A stretch of 64,000 nt of DNA, taken from NCBI GenBank assembly GCA_029582165.1, contig CM055869.1, positions 59,839,518 to 59,903,517 of the forward strand, given 5' to 3'. The first letter of the stretch is position 1, and every line of letters begins with the position of its first letter. Source of the DNA: Portulaca oleracea (taxonomy: Eukaryota > Streptophyta > Magnoliopsida > Caryophyllales > Portulacaceae). Of this stretch, positions 20,701 through 33,075 are shown one piece after another. The notes under the pieces were generated by a model. That model saw only the letters and a list, made by a program, of their open reading frames with translations. It did no database searches and was not told the origin of the DNA. Position numbers and translations under genes: made by a program.

Positions 20701-22826
20701 ACCAATGAGACAAGATGTCTGTGATGCACCCGGCTGATGATCTCAACTTCAGCCTGGAATTCACGGTCCCCTTGTCCACTTCCAGCTTTGAGGGACTTCA
20801 CCGCGACTTCCTTCCCATTTGGAAGCACTCCTTTGTGCACATACCCGAACCCACCTTGGCCCAAGATGTTGGCCTCCGAGAAACCATCGGTTGCCCTCGC
20901 CAACTCCTCGTAGGTGAACATGCTCTTTGAAAACCCTAGTGAGAGTCCCGGGGAAGGCGGTGGGAGCGGGTTTTCAGACCCATAGCTCGACCCGGAACCA
21001 CCACCGCTGCTCATATAAGGTCCTGGAGGTGGAGCTGGAGGTGAGGGGCCTCGGGGTGGCCGAGGTGGGCCACCCCCACCTGGAGGAGGCTTCGGGACCT
21101 GGTAATGCTCAGCTGGTGGGGGGTAGTTTTGTTGCCAGTGCTGCTGTGGTTGAACACCATAGTGGCCATCTAGCATTAATCAACAACAAGATTAGCAATG
21201 TCCCATAGTCAAAGTGCACAACACAATCTAGAAAATAAATTAACACAGGTCACATTTGAATCCATTAAGGGCCCGTAAAATTCTGTGGGAAATGGTAGGT
21301 CGCAAGTTTTGGTAGCTTTTGATAAATGGTAGGTATGGTAAATCTCGGTATGAAGCTTGAGGCCTATGCTAATCAAAAACCGTCATTTTGCAGATAATTC
21401 CTTAAGTAAGATGAGAAACAAAACATTGCAAACTCCTCAAATCTGACCAAAGATATTTGACTGATTGATACTCCCAAATGTAGCTACATCCCCCAAACCT
21501 GATGGCCTGATGTACACCTATACCTGATTAAAGGTTCCCAAACTGGTAAGGATATAGCTCAAACCAAAGCAGGGAGCAGCAAAGCTAATTTGCAAAAGAG
21601 CTCTGTGGACTAATTACTTGAAATATATGCCCTTTTCTAAAAAGAAAAACCCAAAAAAACTATTAATAAAAACAATGCAATCATGATGAATCACATGATG
21701 CCAAATCAATGTTCACAACTCCAAATTGCAGGAATATTTGCAGAAAATTCTAATCCCACCATAGTTAAAATCTAATCCTACCCATAGTTAATCACTGTGT
21801 CTTATTCAACCACCATCATCATTTATCATCAAAATTCAAAACAAAACTGCATCAGATCAATGCTACTTCCCCAGGCACCATAAAATTCCAAGCCTAAATG
21901 ATTAAAAAAACACAAAAATTCTCCACTGGATTACACCAAAGAAAGACCCCAAAATTTCGCATGTCATCCAACAAAGCAATTCAATTATCCAAAGTTCCAA
22001 GCAAATACTCCAGCAACACACATCAATCCTCAAATTCACCAATCCCACCATAGAAACTGATCACAAACCAACCAGAAAACAGGAAATCAAAACAGAGAGA
22101 GAGAGAGAGAGAACCTTTAGGACCAGGAGGAGCCTGATGATGAGGAGGAGGAGGAGGGGCATAGTAGGCCCCACCACCACCACCATCGCCATACTCATCT
22201 CTTCTCCTCTTCTTCTTCCTTGTGCACAAAATACACACAATTGCCAGTACAACAAGCACAGCAACACCTGCAATTGCTGCTCCTACTATGACTCCTGTCG
22301 ATACTCCACTACCACCTCCCGAACCTGAATCCGAACCTGAGCTCGGAGTCGAACCGGACGGCGGAGAAGGCGACGTTCCTCCACCACTAGAACTCGGCGG
22401 TGGAGGACTCCTTCCCGGCGGCGCAGGCGTAGCCGGAGCCGGCGGCGACGGAGACCCGCCGGATGAAGGCGGCGACGGAGAGGTCGACGGCGGAGGAACA
22501 CCGGACGCCGGAGTTGTCGGAGGAGGATTGCTCGCTGGAGTTGACGGCGGAGGATTGCTCGCTGGAGTTGACGGCGGAGGATTACTCGCCGGAGTCGACG
22601 GCGGTGGAGCAGAGGCCGGAGGAGGAGGAGAGGAGGCGGTCGGCGGAGGAGTGGTCGGAGCAGGAGGAGACGGAGTCGGAATAGTCGACGACGGCGGCGG
22701 CGCGGCGGGAGTGGTGGACGGCGCCGGAGGAGAAGCGCTCGGCGTTGCTGGAGGCGGAGTGGCGGAGGCTGCCGGAGGCGGCGAGGTAGTCGCCGGAGGA
22801 GAGGACGCCGGCGACGGCGAAGACAT
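17740..22826 (-). CDS. Proline-rich extensin-like receptor kinase (PERK family)
   Basis: Exons on the minus strand: 22826-22115, 21169-20621, 20468-20382, 20294-20224, 20038-19962, 19880-19733, 19610-19449 and 18060-17740. They total 2127 nt (708 residues) with every phase consistent. Residues 1-175 are extensin-like, rich in Pro, Ser, Thr and Ala, with a PPPSTPASN repeat. About 177-200 is one membrane helix ([20 protein letters not shown]) followed by basic RKKKRRR. The kinase shows GQGGFG (~341-346), VAVK (~362), HRD (456-458), DFG (476-478) and APE, so it should be an active RD kinase. The C-tail is Ser/Gly/Tyr-rich. PERKs sense the cell wall at the plasma membrane and act in Ca2+ and growth signalling. 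The ATG at 22826 is chosen because MSSPSP is the usual PERK start. Confidence 0.95.
18560..18790. repeat. CGGGTC/GACCCG-rich dispersed repeat in PERK intron 7
   Basis: GGGTCGGGTAACTTCGGGTT and related units, like the repeats at 35577-35880 and 52680-53340. A preceding piece (18190-18420) has the CAACCCGGAATAAACCCG and CGTCCAATG motifs shared with 35755-35850. Non-coding, class unknown. Confidence 0.55.
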
Positions 22827-24403
22827 TTGGAGCAAAGAGAGAAAGTAAGAGAGGGAGAGAGAGAGAGAGGGAGGGAGGGAGGGAGAAAAAAATGGGGGGG
22901 GAGAGAATATTTGTTTGTATGAAATAAAGGAAATTGTTTTTTTAAGAGAGAGAGAGAGAGAGTGAGTGGCACGTCACATGGAAAGAGGAAGGTGGATTCT
23001 TACGAGGAACAGACAAAACAATGCCAACTGGGCTGGGCTAGGGCCCACCCGACCCGACCGTTTCTCCGGGATTAATTCCCTTTTCTTTTTTGGAAAAGTA
23101 AACTGAAAGTCGTTTTGTTTTCTCAATTCTTCTGTTTTGGTTTATTGACTACTAAAATTTGGATGTAGTCTTGTGTAGTGTGTTGATGATGGTTATAAAT
23201 TCAATTATGAATTATTGAGTAAATGTTTATTTAAAGTTTTTGAACTAATTTTATTTAACTACTTTTTAATTAAAATTTCGTAGTTTTTTCCGGTAAATAT
23301 GTGATATGTGATAAAACTTGTTTGCTAAACACATTCATTGGAAAAATTGTTAAATTTACAAGAAAAATAGCTACGTGAAATTGGTCCAAAAATTTAGGAT
23401 AGGTAATTCTTAACTCAAAGATATATGAATTGAATTTATAAATGTCATCAATATGCAGGATTTATATATGCAAATTACACTCTTGATGAGTCCATCTTCC
23501 CGAAAAACTTATTCAGTCTTTCATTAAAAAAAAATATTATTCAGTGGCTTCTATGTATCTCCTAGGAGTGGCAATGGTCGATATTAGATTGAATTTGGAA
23601 ACTATCAACTCCTAGTATGATTAACAATTGGAGGCAAAATTGACCTCTGATGCCGACTAATCGGAGGTAATTTAGACATTCAACCCTCATCGTCATGAAT
23701 TTTAGTTGTTTTCTTTTTGGAAAATTGGATTCCAATCATTCATACTTTGCTCAATTGTATTGCAATCCCAAAATTATTAGCATACGACCATACGTACAAT
23801 TGGCTAAAGTAAAAATGATTAGAATCCAATTCTCCTTTTCTTGAAATCCCCATCTGTAAATCTAAAAATAATCAAAAGCTCCAACAATACAGAGATCAGG
23901 CTCTTCCACTCTCGATCTCCATTAAGTCCAGTACTTACACATATTTTGAGAATGTTTTTCAATTTTTCTTATCTTTAAACCATCGTTGGATTTCAATGCG
24001 AGTTTCATTTTTATAACCCTTACAAAAATCTACAAAATAACAAAATTTCGAAGCTGATTTTTCTTCCCATAAAAATCAACATCAATTAGTTTTCTTAAAT
24101 ATGTTTAAATAAACCTAACAACATGTTATATTTCAATAGAGGACAAAAAAGAGGTTAGGAAAATATTAGTGATGACAATATATGTAAGTAAGCATTATTT
24201 AGCAAACTCAAGTGCTAATCATTAACATTTAAAGGTCAAAAATTAGGTAAGAAAAAAAAAAGCAAAGATTAGTAGTAATTCTAGGTTTCTTGATGATGTT
24301 AATGTTTGTTGCAAATTTTAGTAGCGGGCAAGTGAAGGTGAAACCCAACCAACCACTAACATTTGTCATATATATATATATTGTTTGGACAATGAAAACT
24401 ATA
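22827..24403. other. PERK 5' UTR/promoter region and AT-rich spacer
   Basis: GA-rich tracts at 22848-22890 and 22945-22963 lie just upstream of the PERK start and are typical of a plant 5' UTR or core promoter. No TATA box was picked out with confidence. From 23100 to 24400 no gene is seen. Confidence 0.5.
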
Positions 24404-24570
24404 TACACCCTCTGTCTCATATTAATTGTCCAAAATGTTGTCTTTGACTAAAAATATTTTATAGTACTTTTCATTATGAATCTAATGATGTTATTTTTGT
24501 ATATTAGAACATTACATATGTTGAGAAATTAATGATACATCGGGACAATTAATATGAAACAGAGAGAGTA
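24404..24570. mobile_element. Stowaway MITE
   Basis: Ends CCCTCTGTCTCATATTAATT and AATTAATATGAAACAGAGAG are inverted, with TA at both borders. 167 bp, AT-rich, non-coding. This is the classic Tc1/mariner-type plant MITE. Confidence 0.85.
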
Positions 24571-24969
24571 TCATTATTGGTATTCTTATTATATGTTGAC
24601 ATATGGTCCTATAAGAAGTAAGAATGAAGTAATTTTATTTTGAAGTTTAGAGTGAAAATTGATAGTTTGATGTTGTAGTGTGAATATTTGTTGGATTTTT
24701 TTTGTATTTATATGAGTTAAATTTCGAAAGAGTCACATCGAGAATGAAAATACAGCTCAGATAGATTTAGTATGTACGTAAATCACACTTTGGAATTCTG
24801 CCACAGGGTGATGGATGTAGCGATTGGACATAGCAATTTTATCTCTGAATTTTGTATTTTGCTCCAAGTTATTTAAAATTTAAAGATCATTTGTTGTCTA
24901 GTATTCCATGCATGACAAAAAGTTGAGGAGGTTTAATGAAGTATTTTGTTTTAGTCCACTATAATCTAA

Positions 24970-25218
24970 AGGTGTATTTGGTACAAAAGAAAATTGTTTT
25001 CTAGGAAACTGAATTTCCTTGGAAAATGATTTTATTAGGAAATGAATTTTCATATGATATTTTCACGTGTTTGGCGATAAGAAAGAGAGAGATTGAAATG
25101 AGTGTGTGAGAGAGAATGGGGGGGAGAGAGAGAGAGAAATATCTTATTTGACGACAAAGATTGAAAAATGAAAAAATCATTTTTCAGAAAATAATTTTCA
25201 TCTCAACCAAACACATCC
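24970..25218. mobile_element. Tourist-like MITE with TAA target duplication
   Basis: Ends AGGTGTATTTGGT and ACCAAACACATCC are inverted, flanked by TAA on both sides (24967-24969 and 25219-25221). The empty site is seen in a related repeat near 36940 (ACAACCTAAGTTGAAAAA). A TAA duplication fits PIF/Harbinger. Confidence 0.75.
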
Positions 25219-25221
25219 TAA

Positions 25222-26260
25222 GTTGAAAAAATATTTTTTTTTCATGGTTGGCATATTTTCAGACAAAAAATAAAGAATGACTCCATTTTCAATTTTAGAA
25301 TTGATAGCTTGATTTTGATGTAAGCATTATTGTTTACATTGTATGAATGTTTGCTGGAAAATTTTGCATCCATGTGAGTTAAACAGCTAAGATGGATGGT
25401 CATATGTTTACATTGTGTGAATGTTTGTTGGAGTATTGTTTTATGTAATGTTTGCTCATATTATACGATACGATAACCTGGTAGCTCATTATATGGCTAA
25501 GATAAACTAAACCGAGAAAGAACAAGTTTGGTTGGAGTGGTAGTATATGTATTATGGATAAAATAACAATATAGTTTATGTTCCTATATTGACCTTAAAA
25601 AAAAAGCTTTTATTATTCATTTTGAAACATATGTAAGACATAATTATGGGGTTGATGAGTCATATTTGTCATAAACAATTTGGTACATATTTTCAACCGG
25701 CAAAATTTACTGGTAATTACCTCTGAAATAGGTGTTTAGTGAGTGACCCAAACTTATCTGAAGTAAAAAATAGTGTAAAAATATAATGAAAATGAGTGTA
25801 CTTTTATGGGTAGAAATGACATTTACCAATTTACATTTTCATAGACAATTGATTTTACCAAATATTTTTCTCCTAAATTAAACACCTAATTAACAGCTAA
25901 TTCAAATAACTAATAATTAACAAATATTTGTCAGACATCTATTGATCATGCTAGCTTAAGGTTTATATGTAACTTATTCTTATGGTATGTAAACTAGTGT
26001 TAAGCAATAGTGATTATATTGAATAATTAAAAGACTGACCTTAATTTAGGATATTTGCAAAAAGGACATGTATTATTGTTCTTGTTATTTCATGAATTGG
26101 CATCTCGATGTCAGTTACGGTGGTCATGTGGTAGCTATCAAACTTGCCGGTAATTCACACTTCACACCCTAAATCCCCTGGATGGTAAGTCAATAAAGTG
26201 TATATTTTTTTATGTATCGAGCGATCTTTTTTTTTTTGGGTTATGTTGAACAAATCAATA
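25222..26260. other. AT-rich spacer, no gene
   Basis: The start of the stretch continues the dispersed repeat interrupted by the Tourist MITE. No other feature is seen. Confidence 0.45.
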
Positions 26261-26445
26261 TTTTTTTTTTTGAACCCGGGTAAAAGTCTGTAACTTGAGG
26301 CTTCGCAGCGCCTTCCCAAGCTTAGTTATCATGAAATAAAATGAAAGAAAGATCAGACGAAGGGCTAAGACTCCAAAGAACCAAGTTTTGTGTGGAGTGC
26401 CCCTTATTAGCTAACCAATCTGATATATGATATATGGATAAGATC
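26261..26445 (-). mobile_element. LINE 3' end, minus strand
   Basis: The T-run at 26261-26271 is the poly(A) on the other strand. It is followed by GAACCCGGGTAAAAG and GTGTGGAGTGCCCC, shared with the LINE piece in the F-box intron at 33711-34031 (GAATTCGGGTAAAAG, GAGTGGAGTGCCCC). So two copies of one LINE family occur. The target duplication is unclear (AAATCAAT versus AGATCAAT). Confidence 0.6.
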
Positions 26446-26499
26446 AATTTTTTACTTTCCTAATAATCAATTGATTTTATGATCATAATTAGAGCCTAA

Positions 26500-27085
26500 G
26501 GATGGCAACGGGGCGGATCGGGGATGGGGAAGTATACCCCCGTCCTCATCCCCGCTCCCAAAACTCATCCTCATCCCCGTCCCCATCCCCGCTTCGAGGA
26601 ATGATTCTTACCCCATCTCCATCCCCGCGGATTCCACATCCCCAACGGGGAATTTTTAAAAATATCCTAAATTTAACTAAATTTTAATCGGATCCGGGTT
26701 TTTAATCGAACCCGGTTTTTAACATGTTCAAAATACAACGTATTTAACTTGGTTAAGTAGTAATACATCAAAATCAAACAATAATACATCAACAAGTGAG
26801 AATAAATTGGAAAATTACTACTTTGTCTTTCCTATTAATATATATATATATTAAATTTGAATAAAGATTATTTGGTAATTTTAACATTTTCGGGGATGGG
26901 GACGGGGAATTCACCACGGCAGGGAAAATGAAGACGGGAATGGGGAAAATTTTGTCCCCATCCCCACCCCGTTCCCGAGCGGATTTTGGAAGCCGTCACG
27001 GCCTATCTATCCCCAATGGGCGAATTTTTTCAGCGGGCGATACTGACGGGTTCAGGGATCTCCGTCCCATTGTCATCACCCATAA
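26500..27085. mobile_element. GC-rich hAT-like MITE candidate
   Basis: Starts GGATGGCAACGGGGCGG and ends with the degenerate inverse CCATTGTCATCACCC. GGGGATGGGGA / TCCCCATCCCC stretches fold back on each other with an AT-rich centre. The end GGATGGCAACGGGG is a well-known plant MITE terminus, but a clear target duplication was not found. Confidence 0.55.
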
Positions 27086-27543
27086 TGACCTAGTCAAGTG
27101 TCTCTATATTGTAACTACTTTTTTTATGACAGTCTATATTGTAACTACTAACAAATCGAAAATATGAAATATAACTTGATAATAGAATCGAGTGTTGATC
27201 ACTTGATCAGTACTTACTTTAAATGATTCCATTTTATCTTACATCTATATTTAGGTGATAGTTAAACTATAAAAATTTGATCATTAACTTTTCAATATAT
27301 ACAATGGCCTATTGTAGGAAAATGCTAATAGTATCAAAAAATACTATTGTAACAGTATAATATTATACTTTTGTATATAATATTATTAAAAAATTGCCAA
27401 TTAAAGAAGAATATTGAAAACTATAAAGCAACTAATAGATGACAAATAAAAATCAAAGCCAACAATATTTCATTATGATAAATTAAAATTACAAATCACT
27501 AATACACTCCTCCAAAATTCCATTTCTTGACAAATTACTTATA

Positions 27544-28194
27544 TACCCTCCATTCCATATTAATTGTCCTCTTTTGGAAATTGTACAGTCAAATTTCAAA
27601 AGTTTTGATCATAAATTTCTTAATAAATATAAGGATGCACTTATAGTGATTGTCAACCATGACAACCACCGTAAGTAAAATAAATCTTATCCATATATGT
27701 GTCAAGTTTTACCTTCACCATTAGCTTTCTTATTTAATATAAATTATAAAATATATTTTTTAAAATTTTATTTTATTTTTAAAAAATTTAAAATAAATAT
27801 TTTTCAAAATATACTTATTTACTAGGCAAAAATTTAGATTTAAGATATTTAAATTTTAAAAAATTTCAGAAAATTTATTTTAATTAAGAAAATATATTTT
27901 ATAATATTGTACTAAATAAAAAAAATGAATGACACAGATAAAAATTGATACATATATGATTAAATATCGTTTTCATTGTGGTGGTTGTTATGGTTGACGA
28001 CCACCATAAGTTTTTCCATATATATATATAAGAGTTGCTATATAAAATTACCACTATTAGCGAAAAATATTATATCATAAAAATATAATACTGTAATTTT
28101 TAATAATATTTTATGTAAAAAATCATCAATCAAAGAGCGATATTAAAATGTGTGAAAATCAAAATTATGGCATTAATATAGAATGGATGGGGTA
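27544..28194. mobile_element. Stowaway-type MITE interrupted by another MITE
   Basis: Left end TACCCTCCATTCCATATTAA, right end TTAATATAGAATGGATGGGG, TA borders. The interior matches the paralog at 28567-29217, for example AGTTTTGATCATAAATTTC, GCTATATAAAATTACCA and ATCAATCAAAGAGCGATATT. The foreign block 27638-28012 separates the two halves. Confidence 0.75.
27638..28012. mobile_element. MITE with ~33-bp terminal inverted repeats, nested
   Basis: ACTTATAGTGATTGTCAACC at the left and GGTTGACGACCACCATAAGT at the right are inverted copies. Pairing continues as CATGACAACCACC against GTGGTTGTTATG. The interior is AT-rich and non-coding. The target duplication is unclear, so the superfamily is not assigned. 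Confidence 0.75.
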
Positions 28195-28566
28195 TTTGTT
28201 TTTTCTTTCTTCGTTTTGGTTGGTAAGATATGTAGGCTTTATATTTCACCAGATATTTTATGGGGGAAATAAACAATTTCGTATCATTATTCATTAGCTC
28301 AGCATAAATTTATAATTATTTGCGTGCGACCATCCATTTTAACAGCTAATATAACTCGGTTTAGAATTACGTATTGAACAGGAAATTAAACAAAATATTA
28401 ACATAATCAACCTCCAAATCTTGTGCAAGGACGTATAATCCTATCATAATTATATTATATGTTTCAACTACAAGTTGACGGTGGTTTTGTTAACTAATTA
28501 ATTAATCACAATAATCATGTTGATCCAATGTTGACAATGACAAATCAATTGAAAAATGTTAATAAT

Positions 28567-29217
28567 TACTCCATTGGTTCCATATTAAGGTACTGTTCGG
28601 CAAAATTAGTGTTTTAAATAGCGGATAGAGGTTTATGTAGTGGATAGTGGTTTAAGCAGCGTATAGCGTTTTAAATAGTAGATAGCGGATGATTGTTCAA
28701 ATGAGAATTGTGTTCGGTAAATTTAGCCGTTGAATTAACAAATTAATGTGAATTGACATAAAAGAATATCAATAATTTCCAAAGATAAATTTTCAAAGGG
28801 TATTTTTTGACCGAAAAATATGAAACGTTACTCCAAACGTTAAACGTTAACTTTATTAGCGTTTCACAAAACGCTCCTTAAAACGCTAAACGTTCCTCAA
28901 AACGCTAACTTACCGAACGCTAATATTTATGCAATTAGAGCTTTAACTTGGTCATGACGCTAAAAGTCAGCCAAAATGCTACTGCCGAACACAACCTAAT
29001 TGTGCAATTTCAAAATTTTTGACCATAAATTTCTCAACATATATAATATTTGCCATATAAAATTACCATCATTAGATTCATAACGAAAAATACTATCGTA
29101 AAAGTATAATATTGTAATTGCTAATAACATTAATATGTAAGAAATTATCAATCAAAGAGTGATATTAGATACTGTGGAAGTCAAAACTATGACAATTAAT
29201 ATAGAATGGAGGGAGTA
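28567..29217. mobile_element. Stowaway-type MITE interrupted by a Tourist MITE
   Basis: TACTCCATTGGTTCCATATT at the left and AATATAGAATGGAGGGAGTA at the right, with TA borders. Without the insert at 28589-28996 it is about 240 bp and is a close paralog of 27544-28194. Confidence 0.82.
28589..28996. mobile_element. Tourist-like MITE, TAA target duplication, nested
   Basis: Ends GGTACTGTTCGGCA and TGCCGAACACAACC are inverted, flanked by TAA at 28586-28588 and 28997-28999. Removing it restores the Stowaway end CCATATTAATTGTG. Internal AACGCTAAACGTT-type palindromes are seen. Confidence 0.85.
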
Positions 29218-29437
29218 ATTATTAACTAAGGAGAAATTTGGTTGTCATTAAGGGTGGTCATCATCAATTAAAACATGTAATCCACTCTTGTCTATGACCA
29301 ACCAAGTTATGACTTTTTTATAAAAAAAATCTTTCATTATCCAAAAAATATTGATGGGTTTAATTGAAATAATAATATTCAACTATGGTTGGCCTCTCAT
29401 GGGGCATCCAATGATGATGAAATGGAAAGGTGGGTTC

Positions 29438-30450
29438 AAACTTTAGCTCTTTTGGCTCAAGTTTGGGGTCCATAATAAAGTGAATTCAACTTGTATTTAA
29501 ATAACTAAATTGAAAATAGTATTATCTTCTTTTACACAACATAAATAAATTAATAATAGCCCAATTTCAGGAAAAAAAAAGGAACAAATGATAGTCCAGT
29601 TCAAAACACATGTTTTCAAGTCAATGAATTTACTTATTGGTGGCGTTTAGTGAGACAAGCTATCTGCAGGGTCGCTTCGTCAAGAAGCGCAAGTCTCAAA
29701 TAAGGGAAGAAAAAATGCTCTATAAGACTAGAATCTATCAGTGAAGATAATTTCGAGATCGGCAATGAGGCTTTGAAGGTTCCCGTAGAATTATGTTTGG
29801 ATAAATTGAATGACGAAGCTCGCAGAGCGGCAAAGGTTGGGTGTAAATTGGGAGTCATTCGTGATGATGAAGACACTGCTGCAAATAAATTTAGGAACAA
29901 TCTGCTGGAAGAAAATAAGGCAAAAGTGAAGTTTTAATTTTGTTTTGTTGTTTTACTTACGTGTCTTGATACCGCTTTTATGCAGGCATCTGTGTTTCTG
30001 CCGTTTTGGCTTTGACTATTTTGTGAATTTTTGCCTTTTTCGAGTTATAAATGATCGAAAAAAATGAATTTATTTATTGTGATTAAAAAAAATATTTTTT
30101 TATTGAATTATGAATTACGGTGAATTAAATTATAGTTTATCTATCATGTGTAAAAACCTTAGATGGGGTTATAAGATATCAAACTTTAGCTCTTTTGGCT
30201 TGAACTTGGGGTCCATAATAAAGTGAAGTCAACTTGTATTTAAATATGAAAATTGAAAATAATATCATCTTCTTTTTATTTCAAAAAACAAGGGAAAAAC
30301 TAAACCATAGCCCAATTCAAAACACATGTTTTCAAGTCAATCAATTTATTTACCCTAATTCAAAAAAAAGTTCTTTTTATTTTTGTTTGGATTATAAAGT
30401 ACGGCAAACTGAATTATGTTTTATGTACCATGTGTAAAAATCTTCAACCA
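29438..30450. repeat. Direct duplication, left copy carrying a retroposon
   Basis: 29438-29635 plus 30065-30165 match 30180-30445, with the same order of landmarks: AAACTTTAGCTCTTTTGGCT, GGTCCATAATAAAGTGAA, AAAACACATGTTTTCAAGTC and CATGTGTAAAAA. The left copy is longer because of the insert at 29640-30064. Confidence 0.75.
29640..30064 (+). mobile_element. Retroposon with poly(A), 15-bp target duplication and coding-like tail
   Basis: Flanks TGAATTTACTTATTG (29625-29639) and TGAATTTATTTATTG (30065-30079) differ by one base. The insert ends with a short A-run after GTTATAAATGATCG, a common plant LINE 3' end. From about 29736 a frame reads ISEDNFEIGNEALKVPVEL and on to ENKAKVKF with a stop near 29937. 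A stop earlier in the insert (after SASLK) shows it is decayed. I do not recognise the protein; a 5'-truncated LINE or a processed pseudogene are both possible. Confidence 0.7.
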
Positions 30451-33075
30451 TTATTTTTGACGATATATACTAGGACATACCTTCCTCAGTGTTGCTTATG
30501 TATACATGTCTATTTCTTTGTGATGTAGAAAAAATAATAAATCTAGGTAGTTTAATAATTATTTGACTTGAGATATATTGTAAAACTAGGTAATCTATAA
30601 AGAGAATTCACTTCAAATTTTAGTTGAAAATAAGCTACAAAAACAATAAAGGTATGTAATTATTCTAAACTCATTTAAAAACTCATTCACTCTAATCTCA
30701 ATGCAATTTTTTTTGGGGGAATGGTAAGAGATTAGTTTTTTTCAAAAAAAATATTATAAAATGAATCTAGTTCTACCATTATTAACATCCCATGCAAGCT
30801 GTTTTTCTACCCATTTAAAAATATTATCCATTGTTTTAGTTTTAATTCTTAAATTCATAGGACAAACAAAGTCAAAGGCCAAGATAACCTAAATCAATTT
30901 AAAAATCTACCCAATAAAATAAAAATGAGTTAAACATAAAAATAGGGGGAAATTAAAAAAAAAGAAAAAAAGAGAGAGATGATACACGATGATGACTTCT
31001 AGAAGGAGAAAATCCAACATGATTTCTTACTTCCGCGTATTTGAGTTTGAAGATTGCAACATATGACCGTTTTGACTTCGGGAAAAAAATATTATTTCTC
31101 TTTTTTTATGATGATAAATAATTTTGTAGATAATTTTTTGTATAAAATATGCTACCGTTATTTTCCAATGAATGTTAATTTGACTAAACTTTGATAGTTG
31201 ATTATTCACAAATTACAATGAGTTACAATGTGAAATTAACGTCGTTAGAAAGATATTGTACTAAAAATTATAATGATGTTAATTTTATATTGTAACTGAT
31301 TATAATTTGTGAGTAATCAACGATCAAAGTTTAGTAAATTGATACTTATTTAATGACAAAGGGAGTAGTTAAGAATTGTTCTTTTGGTGGATAAAAGCAT
31401 TTACAATAATGTTTTACAAGGGAAATAACTATAGTAAGTAGTCTTAAATCCTCAAAGTTTAGTAATTAAGATTCCTATTTAAGCTAATAAATATCCTTAA
31501 TTAAAAGTTAAATTGTCTTTAATCAGCGTCTTAGATGTGAGGCCACATGATAAGCTGAATCTTAACAAATATGAAAAAGGTTGAGAATAAATTGAGAGTA
31601 ATTTAAGAAAACGATGAGTATTATCATGATAACTACGTGGGTTGACTGGGTTCCATTTATTTGACATACTATCTTTGTAGAAACTTTACTTAAACACCGG
31701 TCTTATACATATGTTTCACCATTGTTTTAGTGATGTAGTAACTATAAGACCTTAACTTTGATCTTTGCGGTTGAAAATCCTCTAATATTGAGTAGAGCGG
31801 CTTTTTATCATAGTCAGACCAAATGAATGATTGGTCATGTTTACATATCAAAAATCATCATAAAAAAATAATGTTTCATTAATAAATTTCACGCGAAATG
31901 ATCTTATACTAAATGTACTTATTATATTAAACATATACAATGATACAAAAATACAAACAAATTATTGTAGCTAGGTCCATCTTTTTACAACATGTTTTAT
32001 GTCCTTGTCCATTGAATTTTAGGCACAAAGTTTAGCATGTGAGTATGTGATGTGCTAGTTGTATCTAGGACAATATGGGGTATTCAAATTTAATTATTTC
32101 ACCAATGAATGAAGATAAATTACAAAGTTGATGGTGACTTATTGTACCCAAAAATATGTAACAAAAAGTCAAGCCTCATACAAATTTGGAGTAGCACAAA
32201 ACATGCATGCATGTACCATAAATTACAAAATCATATTCTATTTGGCAAAAAGTATACTACTATTATTTTCTTGGATATAAATAATGTAAATTTATCAATA
32301 TTATTGCAAAATTTATCAATAAAATGAAATTAAGAGTATTTATAAATTTCAATTATGGTAAAATCTCCCATCTGCCTATGTTCTCCAAGGTGTAAAATTT
32401 TACAAAAAGAAAAAATCATTGATATTTATTAAAAAATTCATCATAAATTTATCGATATTATTATAAAATTTATCATTATTTTTCTAAATTTATCAATTTT
32501 TACAACAAATTCATCACGCAAAAATTTAATTGAGTCCTCCACGGGGTAATATGGACAGGATGGTTTCAATTGGGCCCAAGATTAGAAATTAATGTGTTTA
32601 TATTTTCTTAAATTAATGTATATTATACAATGGATTATCAGCATTTTCGCAACATATTTCTTACATAATTTACGGGTTGTAACAATCCTCAAACTAATAA
32701 AAAATATGTTTTAACTATTAAGACACACAATAAAATTTCTAGAGCAATTTAGGTGTAATTCAACATAGTTAATGTAATAAACATCTTGATTGTTAAAGCT
32801 TACCATTTTCATGCAAACAAAAAGTTACAAAACTATTGTTTTAGAAATTAGAATCAATGTCAAATTTTATCCTTCGATAGAACAAAAAAGAAAAAAAATC
32901 ACTTGATTTGTTTTCCAAGCGGTTAGAAAGTCATAAAACTGCTGTTACATGTACATTTTTTTCCGGAGAAAAATAAGGTGGTAGTCAAGATACTCGTTAC
33001 TTTACTTGCTATACAACATAATGTGGCACTAAATTTCTAAACCAAACCCTAATAACATCCCTAACTAACCCGGCC
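30451..33075. other. AT-rich spacer upstream of the F-box gene
   Basis: Contains the Stowaway relative at 31153-31367. Otherwise no gene, tRNA or clear repeat was found. Degenerate TTTATCAATATTATTGCAAA-like units recur at 32290-32520 (TTATCGATATTATTATAAAA, TTATCATTATT). Confidence 0.45.
31153..31367. mobile_element. Stowaway-type MITE, family with copies at 59931 and 61715
   Basis: The interior ATTCACAAATTACAATGAGT and, inverted, ATTATAATTTGTGAGTAATC form long complementary arms. Right end GACAAAGGGAGTA. The same arms occur at 59931-60152 and 61715-61930. Confidence 0.65.

Noticed and set aside
22222..22848. 208-codon Gly-rich frame on the plus strand
   Set aside because: Antisense shadow of the proline-rich exon 1 of PERK.
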